Assembly (NCBI RefSeq): GCF_029227915.1
Contig: NC_079886.1
Span: 1,736,001-1,800,000 of the forward strand
Source: Hydractinia symbiolongicarpus
Taxonomy: Eukaryota > Cnidaria > Hydrozoa > Anthoathecata > Hydractiniidae
Direction: 5' to 3'
Length of the DNA: 64,000 nt
Below the pieces are notes generated by a model. That model was given only the letters and a program-made list of their open reading frames with translations, made no database searches and was not told where the DNA came from. The first letter of the stretch is position 1. Each line of letters opens with the position of its first letter. The position numbers and the translations under genes were made by a program. Positions 25,285 to 36,635 of this stretch are shown piece by piece.

Positions 25285-26908
25285 CCCTGGGTACTTTCTT
25301 TGTATACTTTTGACTATACGGGCCGAGTACAGGATTTACGGGAAATCGCGGGTTTTCGTTTGCCGGCGATTAAACTTCTTTTATTTGGCGTCTCATCAAA
25401 AATAAAAACATTTTTGAAAACTACAAGTCTCATGCGTTTTAGTGGTGAAAAAATAATTTAAAAAATCGTTCGGGAAATGGATTTACTCCCTGGTTACTTT
25501 CTTTGTATATTTTTGACTATACGGGCCGAGTACAGGATTTACGGGAAATCGCGGGTTTTCGTTTGCCGGCGATTAAACTTCTTTTATTTAGCGTCTCATC
25601 AAAAATAAAAACATTTTTGAAAACTACAAGTCTCATGCGTTTTAGTGGTGAAAAAATAATTTAAAAAATCGTTCGGGAAATGGATTTACTCCCTGGGTAC
25701 TTTCTTTGTATACTTTTGACTCTGCGGGCCGAGTCCGGGATTTACGGGAAATCGCGGGTTTTCGTTTGCCGGCGATTAAACTTCTTTTATTCAGCGTCTC
25801 ATCAAAAATGAAAATATTTTTGAAAACTACAAGTCTCATGCGTTTTAGTGGTGAAAAAATAATTTAAAAAATCGTTCGGGAAATGAATTTACTCCCCGGG
25901 TACTTTCTTTGTATACTTTTGACTCTGCGGGCCGAGTCCGGGATTTACGGGAAATGGCGGGTTTTCGTTTGCCGGCGATTAAACTTTTTTAATTTAGCGT
26001 TTCATCAAAAATGAAAACATTTTTAAAAACTACAAGTCTCATGCGTTTTAGTGGTGAAAAAATAATTTAAAAAATCGTTCGGGAAATGGATATACTCCCT
26101 GGGTACTTTCTTTGTATACTTTTGACTATACGGGCCGAGTACAGGATTTACGGGAAATCGCGGGTTTTCGTTTGCCGGCGATTAAACTTCTTTTATTTGG
26201 CGTCTCATCAAAAATAAAAACATTTTTGAAAACTACAAGTCTCATGCGTTTTAGTGGTGAAAAAATAATTTAAAAAATCGTTCGGGAAATGGATTTACTC
26301 CCTGGTTACTTTCTTTGTATATTTTTGACTATACGGGCCGAGTACAGGATTTACGGGAAATCGCGGGTTTTCGTTTGCCGGCGATTAAACTTCTTTTATT
26401 TAGCGTCTCATCAAAAATAAAAACATTTTTGAAAACTACAAGTCTCATGCGTTTTAGTGGTGAAAAAATAATTTAAAAAATCGTTCGGGAAATGGATTTA
26501 CTCCCTGGGTACTTTCTTTGTATACTTTTGACTCTGCGGGCCGAGTCCGGGATTTACGGGAAATCGCGGGTTTTCGTTTGCCGGCGATTAAACTTCTTTT
26601 ATTCAGCGTCTCATCAAAAATGAAAATATTTTTGAAAACTACAAGTCTCATGCGTTTTAGTGGTGAAAAAATAATTTAAAAAATCGTTCGGGAAATGAAT
26701 TTACTCCCCGGGTACTTTCTTTGTATACTTTTGACTCTGCGGGCCGAGTCCGGGATTTACGGGAAATGGCGGGTTTTCGTTTGCCGGCGATTAAACTTTT
26801 TTAATTTAGCGTTTCATCAAAAATGAAAACATTTTTAAAAACTACAAGTCTCATGCGTTTTAGTGGTGAAAAAATAATTTAAAAAATCGTTCGGGAAATG
26901 GATATACT
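25285..26908 (+). repeat. Four-monomer tandem duplication, period 812 bp
   Basis: Copy 1 is about 25285-26096 and copy 2 about 26097-26908. Marks at an offset of exactly 812 are TTTGGCGTCTC (25387 and 26199), CCTGGTTAC (25491 and 26303 from the TGG), TATATTTTTGAC, and CTCCCCGGGTAC (about 25893 and 26705). GGATATACTCC follows each copy (about 26090 and 26902). I saw no difference inside the copies. The right limit is where the array turns to ACTCTGCGGG near 26937 while copy 2 at the corresponding place reads ACTATACGGG. Confidence 0.8.
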
Positions 26909-28918
26909 CCCTGGGTACTTTCTTTGTATACTTTTGACTCTGCGGGCCGAGTCCGGGATTTACGGGAAATCGCGGGTTTTTGTTTGCCGGCGATTAAACT
27001 TCTTTAATTTAGCGTTTCATCAAAAATGAAAACATTTTTTAAAACTGCAAGTCTCATGCGTTTTAGTGGTGAAAAAATAATTTAAAAAATCGTTCGGGAA
27101 ATGAGTTTACTCCCTGGGTACTTTCTTTATACACATTCGACTATACGGGCCGAGTACGGGATTTAGGCGAAATCGCAGGTTTTCGTTTGCCGGCGATTAA
27201 ACTTCTTTTATTTAGCGTCTCATCAAAAGTGAAAACATTTTTGAAAACTACAAGTCTCATGCGTTTTAGTGGTGAAAAAATAATTTAAAAAATCGTTCGG
27301 GAAATGAGTTAACTCCCTGGGTACTTTCTTTGTATACTTTTGACTATACGGGCCGAGTACAGGATTTACAGGAAATCGCGGGTTTTCGTTTGCCGGCGAT
27401 TAAACTTCTTTTTTTTAGCGTCTCATCAAAAATAAAAACATTTTTGAAAACTACAAGTCTCATGCGTTTTAGTGGTGAAAAAATAATTTAAAAAATCGTT
27501 CGGGAAATGGATTTACTTCCTGGTTACTTTCTTTGTATACTTTTGACTCTGCGGGCCGAGTCCGGGATTTACGGGAAATCGCGGGTTTTTGTTTGCCGGC
27601 GATTAAACTTCTTTAATTTAGCGTTTCATCAAAAATGAAAACATTTTTTAAAACTGCAAGTCTCATGCGTTTTAGTCGTGAAAAAATAATTTAAAAAATC
27701 GTTCGGGAAATGAGTTTACTCCCTGGGTACTTTTTTTATACACATTCGACTATACGGGCCGAGTACGGGATTTAGGCGAAATCGCAGGTTTTCGTTTGCC
27801 GGCGATTAAACTTCTTTTATTTAGCGTCTCATCAAAAGTGAAAACATTTTTAAAAACTACAAGTCTCATGCGTTTTAGTGGTGAAAAAATAATTTAAAAA
27901 ATCGTTCGGGAAATGAGTTAACTCCCTGGGTACTTTCTTTGTATACTTTTGACTATACGGGCCGAGTACGGGATTTACGGGAAATCGAGGTTTTTCGTTT
28001 GCCGGCGATTAAACTTCTTTAATTTAGCGTTTCATCAAAAATGAAAACATTTTTTAAAACTGCAAGTCTCATGCGTTTTAGTGGTGAAAAAATAATTTAA
28101 AAAATCGTTCGGGAAATGAGTTAACTCCCTGGGTACTTTCTTTGTATACTTTTGACTATACGGGCCGAGTACGGGATTTACGGGAAATCGCGGGTTTTCG
28201 TTTGCCGGCGATTAAACTTCTTTTATTTAGTGTCTCATCAAAAATAAAAACATTTTTGAAAACTACAAGTCTCATGCGTTTTAGTGGTGAAAAAATAATT
28301 TAAAAAATCGTTCGGGAAATGAATTTACTCCCTGGGTACTTTCTTTGTATACTTTTGACTCTGCGGGCCGAGTCCGGGATTTACGGGAAATGGCGGGTTT
28401 TCGTTTGCCGGCGATTAAACTTTTTTAATTTAGCGTTTCATCAAAAATGAAAACATTTTTAAAAACTACAAGTCTCATGCGTTTTAGTGGTGAAAAAATA
28501 ATTTAAAAAATCGTTCGGGAAATGGATTTACTCCCTGGGTACTTTCTTTGTATACTTTTGACTCTGCGGGCCGAGTCCGGGATTTACGGGAAATCGCGGG
28601 TTTTTGTTTGCCGGCGATTAAACTTCTTTAATTTAGCGTTTCATCAAAAATGAAAACATTTTTTAAAACTGCAAGTCTCATGCGTTTTAGTGGTGAAAAA
28701 ATAATTTAAAAAATCGTTCGGGAAATGAGTTTACTTCCTGGGTACTTTCTTTATACACATTCGACTATACGGGCCGAGTACGGGATTTAGGCGAAATCGC
28801 AGGTTTTCGTTTGCCGGCGATTAAACTTCTTTTATTTAGCGTCTCATCAAAAGTGAAAACATTTTTGAAAACTACAAGTCTCATGCGTTTTAGTGGTGAA
28901 AAAATAATTTAAAAAATC
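26909..28918 (+). repeat. S/T/L region containing the first copy of a 14/15-monomer duplication
   Basis: Marks in order are T with TTTAGGCG, L with CTTCTTTTTTTTAGCG near 27415, S with TTACTTCCTGGTTAC near 27517, TTTAGTCGTG near 27676, T with TACTTTTTTTATACAC near 27730, and L with ATCGAGGTTTTTCG near 27986. The same series recurs at about 30.1-31.06 kb at an offset of exactly 3045. L, S, S and T monomers then lead into the next block. Confidence 0.75.
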
Positions 28919-31063
28919 GTTCGGGAAATGAGTTAACTCCCTGGGTACTTTCTTTGTATACTTTTGACTATACGGGCCGAGTACCGGATTTACGGGAAAT
29001 CGCGGGTTTTCGTTTGCCGGCGATTAAACTTCTTTTATTTGGCGTCTCATCAAAAATAAAAACATTTTTGAAAACTACAAGTCTCATGCGTTTTAGTGGT
29101 GAAAAAATAATTTAAAAAATCGTTCGGGAAATGGATTTACTCCCTGGTTACTTTCTTTGTATACTTTTGACTATACGGGCCGAGTACAGGATTTACGGGA
29201 AATCGCGGGTTTTCGTTTGCCGGCGATTAAACTTCTTTTATTTAGCGTCTCATCAAAAATAAAAACATTTTCGAAAACTACAAGTCTCATGCGTTTTAGT
29301 GGTGAAAAAATAATTTAAAAAATCGTTCGGGAAATGGATTTACTCCCTGGGTACTTTCTTTGTATACTTTTGACTCTGCGGGCCGAGTCCGGGATTTACG
29401 GGAAATCGCGGGTTTTCGTTTGCCGGCGATTAAACTTCTTTTATTCAGCGTCTCATTAAAAATGAAAATATTTTTGAAAACTACAAGTCTCATGCGTTTT
29501 AGTGGTGAAAAAATAATTTAAAAAATCGTTCGGGAAATGAATTTACTCCCCGGGTACTTTCTTTGTATACTTTTGACTCTGCGGGCCGAGTCCGGGATTT
29601 ACGGGAAATGGCGGGTTTTCGTTTGCCGGCGATTAAACTTTTTTAATTTAGCGTTTCATCAAAAATGAAAACATTTTTAAAAACTACAAGTCTCATGCGT
29701 TTTAGTGGTGAAAAAATAATTTAAAAAATCGTTCGGGAAATGGATTTACTCCCTAGGTACTTTCTTTGTATACTTTTGACTCTGCGGGCCGAGTCCGGGA
29801 TTTACGGGAAATCGCGGGTTTTTGTTTGCCGGCGATTAAACTTCTTTAATTTAGCGTCTCATCAAAAATGAAAATATTTTTGAAAACTACAAGTCTCATG
29901 CGTTTTAGTGGTGAAAAAATAATTTAAAAAATCGTTCGGGAAATGAATTTACTCCCCGGGTACTTTCTTTGTATACTTTTGACTCTGCGGGCCGAGTCCG
30001 GGATTTACGGGAAATGGCGGGTTTTCGTTTGCCGGCGATTAAACTTTTTTAATTTAGCGTTTCATCAAAAATGAAAACATTTTTAAAAACTACAAGTCTC
30101 ATGCGTTTTAGTGGTGAAAAAATAATTTAAAAAATCGTTCGGGAAATGAGTTTACTCCCTGGGTACTTTCTTTATACACATTCGACTGTACGGGCCGAGT
30201 ACGGGATTTAGGCGAAATCGCAGGTTTTCGTTTGCCGGCGATTAAACTTCTTTTATTTAGCGTCTCATCAAAAGTGAAAACATTTTTGAAAACTACAAGT
30301 CTCATGCGTTTTAGTGGTGAAAAAATAATTTAAAAAATCGTTCGGGAAATGAGTTAACTCCCTGGGTACTTTCTTTGTATACTTTTGACTATACGGGCCG
30401 AGTACAGGATTTACGGGAAATCGCGGGTTTTCGTTTGCCGGCGATTAAACTTCTTTTTTTTAGCGTCTCATCAAAAATAAAAACATTTTTGAAAACTACA
30501 AGTCTCATGCGTTTTAGTGGTGAAAAAATAATTTAAAAAATCGTTCGGGAAATGGATTTACTTCCTGGTTACTTTCTTTGTATACTTTTGACTCTGCGGG
30601 CCGAGTCCGGGATTTACGGGAAATCGCGGGTTTTTGTTTGCCGGCGATTAAACTTCTTTAATTTAGCGTTTCATCAAAAATGAAAACATTTTTTAAAACT
30701 GCAAGTCTCATGCGTTTTAGTCGTGAAAAAATAATTTAAAAAATCGTTCGGGAAATGAGTTTACTCCCTGGGTACTTTTTTTATACACATTCGACTATAC
30801 GGGCCGAGTACAGGATTTAGGCGAAATCGCAGGTTTTCGTTTGCCGGCGATTAAACTTCTTTTATTTAGCGTCTCATCAAAAGTGAAAACATTTTTGAAA
30901 ACTACAAGTCTCATGCGTTTTAGTGGTGAAAAAATAATTTAAAAAATCGTTCGGGAAATGAGTTAACTCCCTGGGTACTTTCTTTGTATACTTTTGACTA
31001 TACGGGCCGAGTACGGGATTTACGGGAAATCGAGGTTTTTCGTTTGCCGGCGATTAAACTTCT
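28919..31063 (+). repeat. Second copy of the 26.1-28.0 kb order, offset 2842 then 3045 bp
   Basis: On the left, TTTGGCG (29041) and CTCCCCGGG (about 29548) match 26199 and about 26705 at 14 x 203 = 2842. On the right, CGAGGTTTTTCG at 31031 matches 27986 at 15 x 203 = 3045. The change of offset is explained by one extra monomer in this copy: an S monomer with CCCTAGGTAC and then a second CCCCGGG monomer near 29954. Differences such as GACTGTAC near 30184 and ACAGGATTTAGG near 30810 show that the copies have diverged slightly. Confidence 0.75.
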
Positions 31064-31260
31064 TTTATTTAGTGTCTCATCAAAAATAAAAACATTTTTG
31101 AAAACTACAAGTCTCATGCGTTTTAGTGGTGAAAAAATAATTTAAAAAATCGTTCGGGAAATGAGTTAACTCCCTGGGTACTTTCTTTGTATACTTTTGA
31201 CTATACGGGCCGAGTACGGGATTTACGGGAAATCGCGGGTTTTCGTTTGCCGGCGATTAA
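31064..31260 (+). repeat. L monomer between two duplication blocks
   Basis: One L monomer (GAGTTAACTCC near 31163) with a GTGTCTC end on each side. It links the end of the 15-monomer copy to the 1015-bp duplication. Nothing else is present. Confidence 0.6.
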
Positions 31261-33268
31261 ACTTCTTTTATTTAGTGTCTCATCAAAAATAAAAACATTT
31301 TTGAAAACTACAAGTCTCATGCGTTTTAGTGGTGAAAAAATAATTTAAAATATCGTTCGGGAAATGAGTTTACTCCGTGGGTACTTTTTTTGTATACTTT
31401 TGACTATACGGGCCGAGTACGGGATTTACGAGAAAGCGCGGGTTTTCGTTTGCCGGCGATTAAACCTCTTTTATTCAGCGTCTCATCAAAAAAGAAAATA
31501 TTTTTGAAAACTACAAGTCTCATGCGTTTTAGTGGTGAAAAAATAATTTAAAAAATCGTTCGGGAAATGAATTTACTCCCTGGGTACTTTCTTTGTATAC
31601 TTTTGACTCTGCGGGCCGAGTCCGGGATTTACGGGAAATCGCGGGTTTTCGTTTGCCGGCGATTAAACTTCTTTTATTCAGCGTCTCATCAAAAATGAAA
31701 ATATTTTTGAAAACTACAAGTCTCATGCGTTTTAGTGTGAAAAAATAATTTGAAAAATCATTCTGAAAATGAGTTTACCCACAAGGTACTTTCTTTGTAT
31801 ACATTCGACTATAGGGGCCAAGACCGGGATTTACAGGAAATCGCGGGTTTTCGTGTGCCGGCGATTAAAGTTGTTTTATTCAGCGTCTCATCAAAAATGA
31901 AAACATTTTTGAAAACTACAAGTCTCATCAGTTTTAGTGGTGAAAAAATAATTTAAAAAATCATTCGGGATATCAGTTTACTCCCTGGGTACTTTTTTTG
32001 TATACTTTTGACTATACGGGCCGAGTACGGATTTTAAGGGAAAGCGCGGGTTTTCGTTTGCCGGCGATTAAATTTCTTTTATTCAGCGTCTCATCAAAAA
32101 TGAAAATATTTTGGAAAACTACAAGTCTCATGCGTTTTAGTGGTGAAAAAATAATTTAAAAAATCGTTCGGGAAATGGATTTACTCCCTGGGTACTTAAT
32201 TTGTATACTTTTGACTCTGTGGGCCGAGTCCGGGATTTACGGGAAATCGCGGGTTTTCGTTTGCCGGCGATTAAACTTCTTTTATTTAGTGTCTCATCAA
32301 AAATAAAAACATTTTTGAAAACTACAAGTCTCATGCGTTTTAGTGGTGAAAAAATAATTTAAAATATCGTTCGGGAAATGAGTTTACTCCGTGGGTACTT
32401 TTTTTGTATACTTTTGACTATACGGGCCGAGTACGGGATTTACGGGAAAGCGCGGGTTTTCGTTTGCCGGCGATTAAACCTCTTTTATTCAGCGTCTCAT
32501 CAAAAAAGAAAATATTTTTGAAAACTACAAGTTTCATGCGTTTTAGTGGTGAAAAAATAATTTAAAAAATCGTTCGGGAAATGAATTTACTCCCTGGGTA
32601 CTTTCTTTGTATACTTTTGACTCTGCGGGCCGAGTCCGGGATTTACGGGAAATCGCGGGTTTTCGTTTGCCGGCGATTAAACTTCTTTTATTCAGCGTCT
32701 CATCAAAAATGAAAATATTTTTGAAAACTACAAGTCTCATGCGTTTTAGTGGTGAAAAAATAATTTGAAAAATCGTTCTGAAAATGAGTTTACCCACAAG
32801 GTACTTTCTTTGTATACATTCGACTATAGGGGCCAAGACCGGGATTTACAGGAAATCGCGGGTTTTCGTGTGCCGGCGATTAAAGTTGTTTTATTCAGCG
32901 TCTCATCAAAAATGAAAACATTTTTGAAAACTACAAGTCTCATCAGTTTTAGTGGTGAAAAAATAATTTAAAAAATCATTCGGGAAATCAGTTTACTCAC
33001 TGGGTACTTTTTTTGTATACTTTTGACTATACGGGCCGAGTACGGATTTTAAGGGAAAGCGCGGGTTTTCGTTTGCCGGCGATTAAACTTCTTTTATTCA
33101 GCGTCTCATCAAAAATGAAAATATTTTGGAAAACTACAAGTCTCATGCGTTTTAGTGGTGAAAAAATAATTTAAAAAATCGTTCGGGAAATGGATTTACT
33201 CCCTGGGTACTTAATTTGTATACTTTTGACTCTGTGGGCCGAGTCCGGGATTTACGGGAAATCGCGGG
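31261..33268 (+). repeat. Five-monomer tandem duplication, period about 1015 bp
   Basis: Homologous segments are about 31261-32258 and 32276-33268. Marks at an offset of 1015 are the P monomer with CCACAAGG, the CGTGTGCCGG / AAAGTTGTTTT pair, TCATCAGTTTTAG, TACGGATTTTAAGGG, and TACTTAATTTG with CTCTGTGGG (32196 and 33211). The order is G, S, P, a CATCAG monomer, then S. Copy 1 has the shortened GTGTGAAAA form in its P monomer where copy 2 has GTGGTGAAAA. The tails differ (TTTAGTGTC against TTTAGGGTTTC). This block shares its rarest marks with 11.8-12.0 kb. Confidence 0.8.
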
Positions 33269-34293
33269 TTTTTGTTTGCCGGCGATTAAACTTCTTTAAT
33301 TTAGGGTTTCATCAAAAATGAAAACAGTTTTTAAAACTGCAAGTCTCATGCGTTTTAGTTGTGAAAAAATAATTTAAAAAATCGTTCGGGAAATGAGTTT
33401 ACTCCCTGGGTACTTTCTTTATTTACATTCGACTATACGGGCCGAGTACGGGATTTAGGCGAAATCGCAGGTTTTCGTTTGCCGGCGATTAAACTTCTTT
33501 TATTTAGCGTCTCATCAAAAGTGAAAACATTTTTGAAAACTACAAGTCTCATGCGTTTTAGTGGTGAAAAAATAATTTAAAAAATCGTTCGGGAAATGAG
33601 TTAACTCCCTGGGTACTTTCTTTGTATACTTTTGACTATACGGGCCGAGTACAGGATTTACGGGAAATCGCGGGTTTTCGTTTGCCGGCTATTAAACTTC
33701 TTTTATTTAGCGTCTCATCAAAAATAAAAACATTTTTGAAAACTACAAGTCTCATGCGTTTTAGTGGTGAAAAAATAATTTAAAAAATCGTTCGGGAAAT
33801 GGATTTACTCCCTGGGTACTTTCTTTGTATACTTTTGACTCTGCGGGCCGAGTCCGGGATTTACGGAAAATCGCGGGTTTTTGTTTGCCGGCGATTAAAC
33901 TTCTTTTATTTAGCGTCTCATCAAAAGTGAAAACATTTTTGAAAACTACAAGTCTCATGCGTTTTAGTGGTGAAAAAAAAATTTAAAAAATCGTTCGGGA
34001 AATGAGTTAACTCCCTGGGTACTTTCTTTGTATACTTTTGACTATACGGGCCGAGTACAGGATTTACGGGAAATCGCGGGTTTTGGTTTGCCGGCGATTA
34101 AACTTCTTTTATTTAGCGTCTCATCAAAAATAAAAACATTTTTGAAAACTACAAGTCTCATGTGTTTTAGTGGTGAAAAAATAATTTAAAAAATCGTTCG
34201 GGAAATGAGTTTACTCCCTGGGTACTTTCTTTGTATACATTCGACTATACGGGCCGAGTACGGGATTTACGGGAAATCGCGGGTTTTCGTTTG
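33269..34293 (+). repeat. T/L/S monomers leading to the second class C anchor
   Basis: T with TTTATTTACATTCG near 33419, a variant of the usual TTTATACACATTCG. Then L with ACAGG, S with GGAAAATCGCGGGTTTTTG near 33866, L with TTTTGGTTTG near 34080, and a C monomer with TGTATACATTCG whose CTGTCG anchor is at 34294. The end of this stretch, with the C monomer just before the P/E/V/N haplotype, parallels the layout just left of 2242. Confidence 0.7.
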
Positions 34294-36635
34294 CTGTCGA
34301 ATAAACTTCTTTTCTTCAGCGTCTCATCAAAAATGAAAATATTTTTTAAAACTACAAGTTTCATGCGATTTAGTGGTGAAAAAATAATTTAAAAAATCGT
34401 TCGGGCAATGAATTTACTCCCTGGGTACTTTCTTTGTATACTTTTGACTATACGGGCCGAGTCCGGGATTTACGGGAAATCGCGGGTTTTCGTTTGCCGG
34501 CGATTAAACTTCTTTTATTTAGCGTCTCATCAAAAATGAAAACATCTTTGAAAACTACAAGTCTCATGCGTTTTAGTGGTGAAAAAATAATTTTAAAAAT
34601 CGTTCCGGAAATGAGTTTACTCCCTGGGTACTTTCTTTGTATACTTTTGACTATACGGGCCGAGTACGGGATTTACAGGAAATCGCGGGTTTTCGTTTGC
34701 CGGCGATTAAACTTCTTTTATTTAGCGTCTCATCAAAAATGAAAACATTTTTGAAAACTACAAGTCTCATGCGTTTTATTGGTGAAAAAATAATTTAAAA
34801 AATCGTTCGGGAAATGAGTTTACTCCTTGAGTACTTTCTTTGTATACTTTTGACTATACGGGCCGAGTACCGTATTTACGGGAAATCGCGGGTTTTCGTT
34901 TGCCGGCGATTAAACTTTTTTTATTCAGCGTCTTATCAAAAATGAAAACATTTTTGAAAGCTACAAGTCTCATGCGTGTTAGTGGTGAAAAAATAATTTA
35001 AAAAATCGTTCTGAAAATGAGTTTACTCACAGGGTACTTTCTTTGTATACATCGACTATAGGGGCAAAGCCCGTGATTTACAGGAAATGGCGGGTTTTCG
35101 TTTGCCGGCGATTAAACTTCTTTTATTCAGCGTCTCATCAAAAATGAAAACATTTTTGAAAACTACAAGTCTCATGCGTTTTAGTGGTGAAAAAATAATT
35201 TAAAAATTTATTCGGGAAATCAGTTTACTCCCTGGGTACTTTTTTTGTATACTTTTGACTATACGGACCGAGTATGGGATTTACGGGAAATCGCAGGTTT
35301 TCGTTTGCGGGCGATTAAACTTCTTCTATTCAGCGTCTCATCAAAAATGAAAATATTTTTGAAAACTACAAGTCTCACGCGTTTAAGTGCTGAAAAAATA
35401 ATTTAAAAAATCGTTCGGGAAATGAGTTTACTCCCTGGGTACTTTCTTTATATACATTCGACTATACGGGCCGGGAACAGGATTTACGGGAAATTGCGGG
35501 TTTTCGTTTGCCGGTGATTAAACTTCTTTTATTTAGCGTCTCATCAAAAATTAAAACATTTTTAAATACTACAAGTCTCATGCGTTTTAGTGGTGAAAAA
35601 ATAATTTAAAAAATCGTTCAGCAAATGAGCTTACTCCCTGGGTACTTTCTTTGTATACTTTTGACTATACGGGCCGAGTACGGGATTTACGAGAAATCGC
35701 GGGTTTTCGTTTGCCGGCGATTATACTTCTTTTATTTAGCGTCTCATCAAAAATGAAAACATTTTTGAAAACTACAAGTCTCATGCGTTTTAGTGGTGAA
35801 AAAATAATTTAAAAAATCGTTCAGGAAATGAGTATACTCCTTGAGTATTTTCTTTGTATACTTTTGACTATACGGGCCGAGTACCGGATTTACGGGAAAT
35901 CGCGGGTTTTCGTTTGCCGGCGATTAAACTTCTTTTATTCAGCGTCTTATCAAAAATGAAAACATTTTTGAAAACTACAAGTCTCATGCGTTTTAGTGGT
36001 GAAAAAATAATTTAAAAAATCGTTCTGAAAATGAGTTTACTCACAGGGTGCTTTCTTTGTATACATTCGACTATAGGGGCCAAGCCCGGGATTTACAGGA
36101 AATCGCGGATTTTCGTTTGCCGGCGATTAAACTTCTTTTATTCAGCGTCTCATCAAAAATGAAAACATTTTGGAAAACTAAAAGTCTCATGCGTTTTAGT
36201 GATGAAAAAATAATTTAAAAAATCATTCAGGAAATCAGTTTAATCCCTGGGTACTTTTTTTGTGTACTTTTGACTATACGGGCCGAGTACGGGATTTACG
36301 GGAAATCGCGGGTTTTCGTTTGCCGGCGATTAAACTTCTTTTATTCAGCGTCTAATCAAAAATGAAAACGTTTTTGAAAACTACAAGTCTCATGCGTTTT
36401 AGTGGTGAAAAATAATTTAAAAAATGGTTCGGGAAATGAGTTTACTCCCTGGGTACTTTCTTTGTATACTTTTGACTATATGGGCCGAGTACGGGATTTA
36501 CGGGAAATCGCGGGTTTTCGTTTGTCGGCGATTAAACTTCTTTTATTCAGCGTCTCATCAAAAATGAAAATATTTTTGAAAACTACAAGTCTCATGCGTT
36601 TTAGTGGTGAAAAAATAATTTAAAAAATCGTTCGG
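34294..36635 (+). repeat. Second, diverged copy of the 2.2-5.5 kb haplotype
   Basis: Shared marks in the same order as at 2195-5530 are CTGTCG, TATTTTTTAAAAC, GGGCAATGAA, TTATTGGTG, CTCCTTGAG, GAAAGCTAC with CGTGTTAG, ACATCGAC with its 1-bp deletion (about 35050), AATTTATTCGGG, TTCTTCTATTC, CTCACGCG, GGGAACAGG (first copy GGGAACGGG), TTTTTAAATAC, GAGTATACTCC, CACAGGGTGC, and TTTTGGAAAACTAAAAG. The 1014-bp block occurs only once here, so its duplication at 2.2-4.3 kb came after the two haplotypes separated. CATCTTTGAAAAC and TTCCGGAAATG link this copy more closely to the one at 58.6 kb. Confidence 0.85.
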
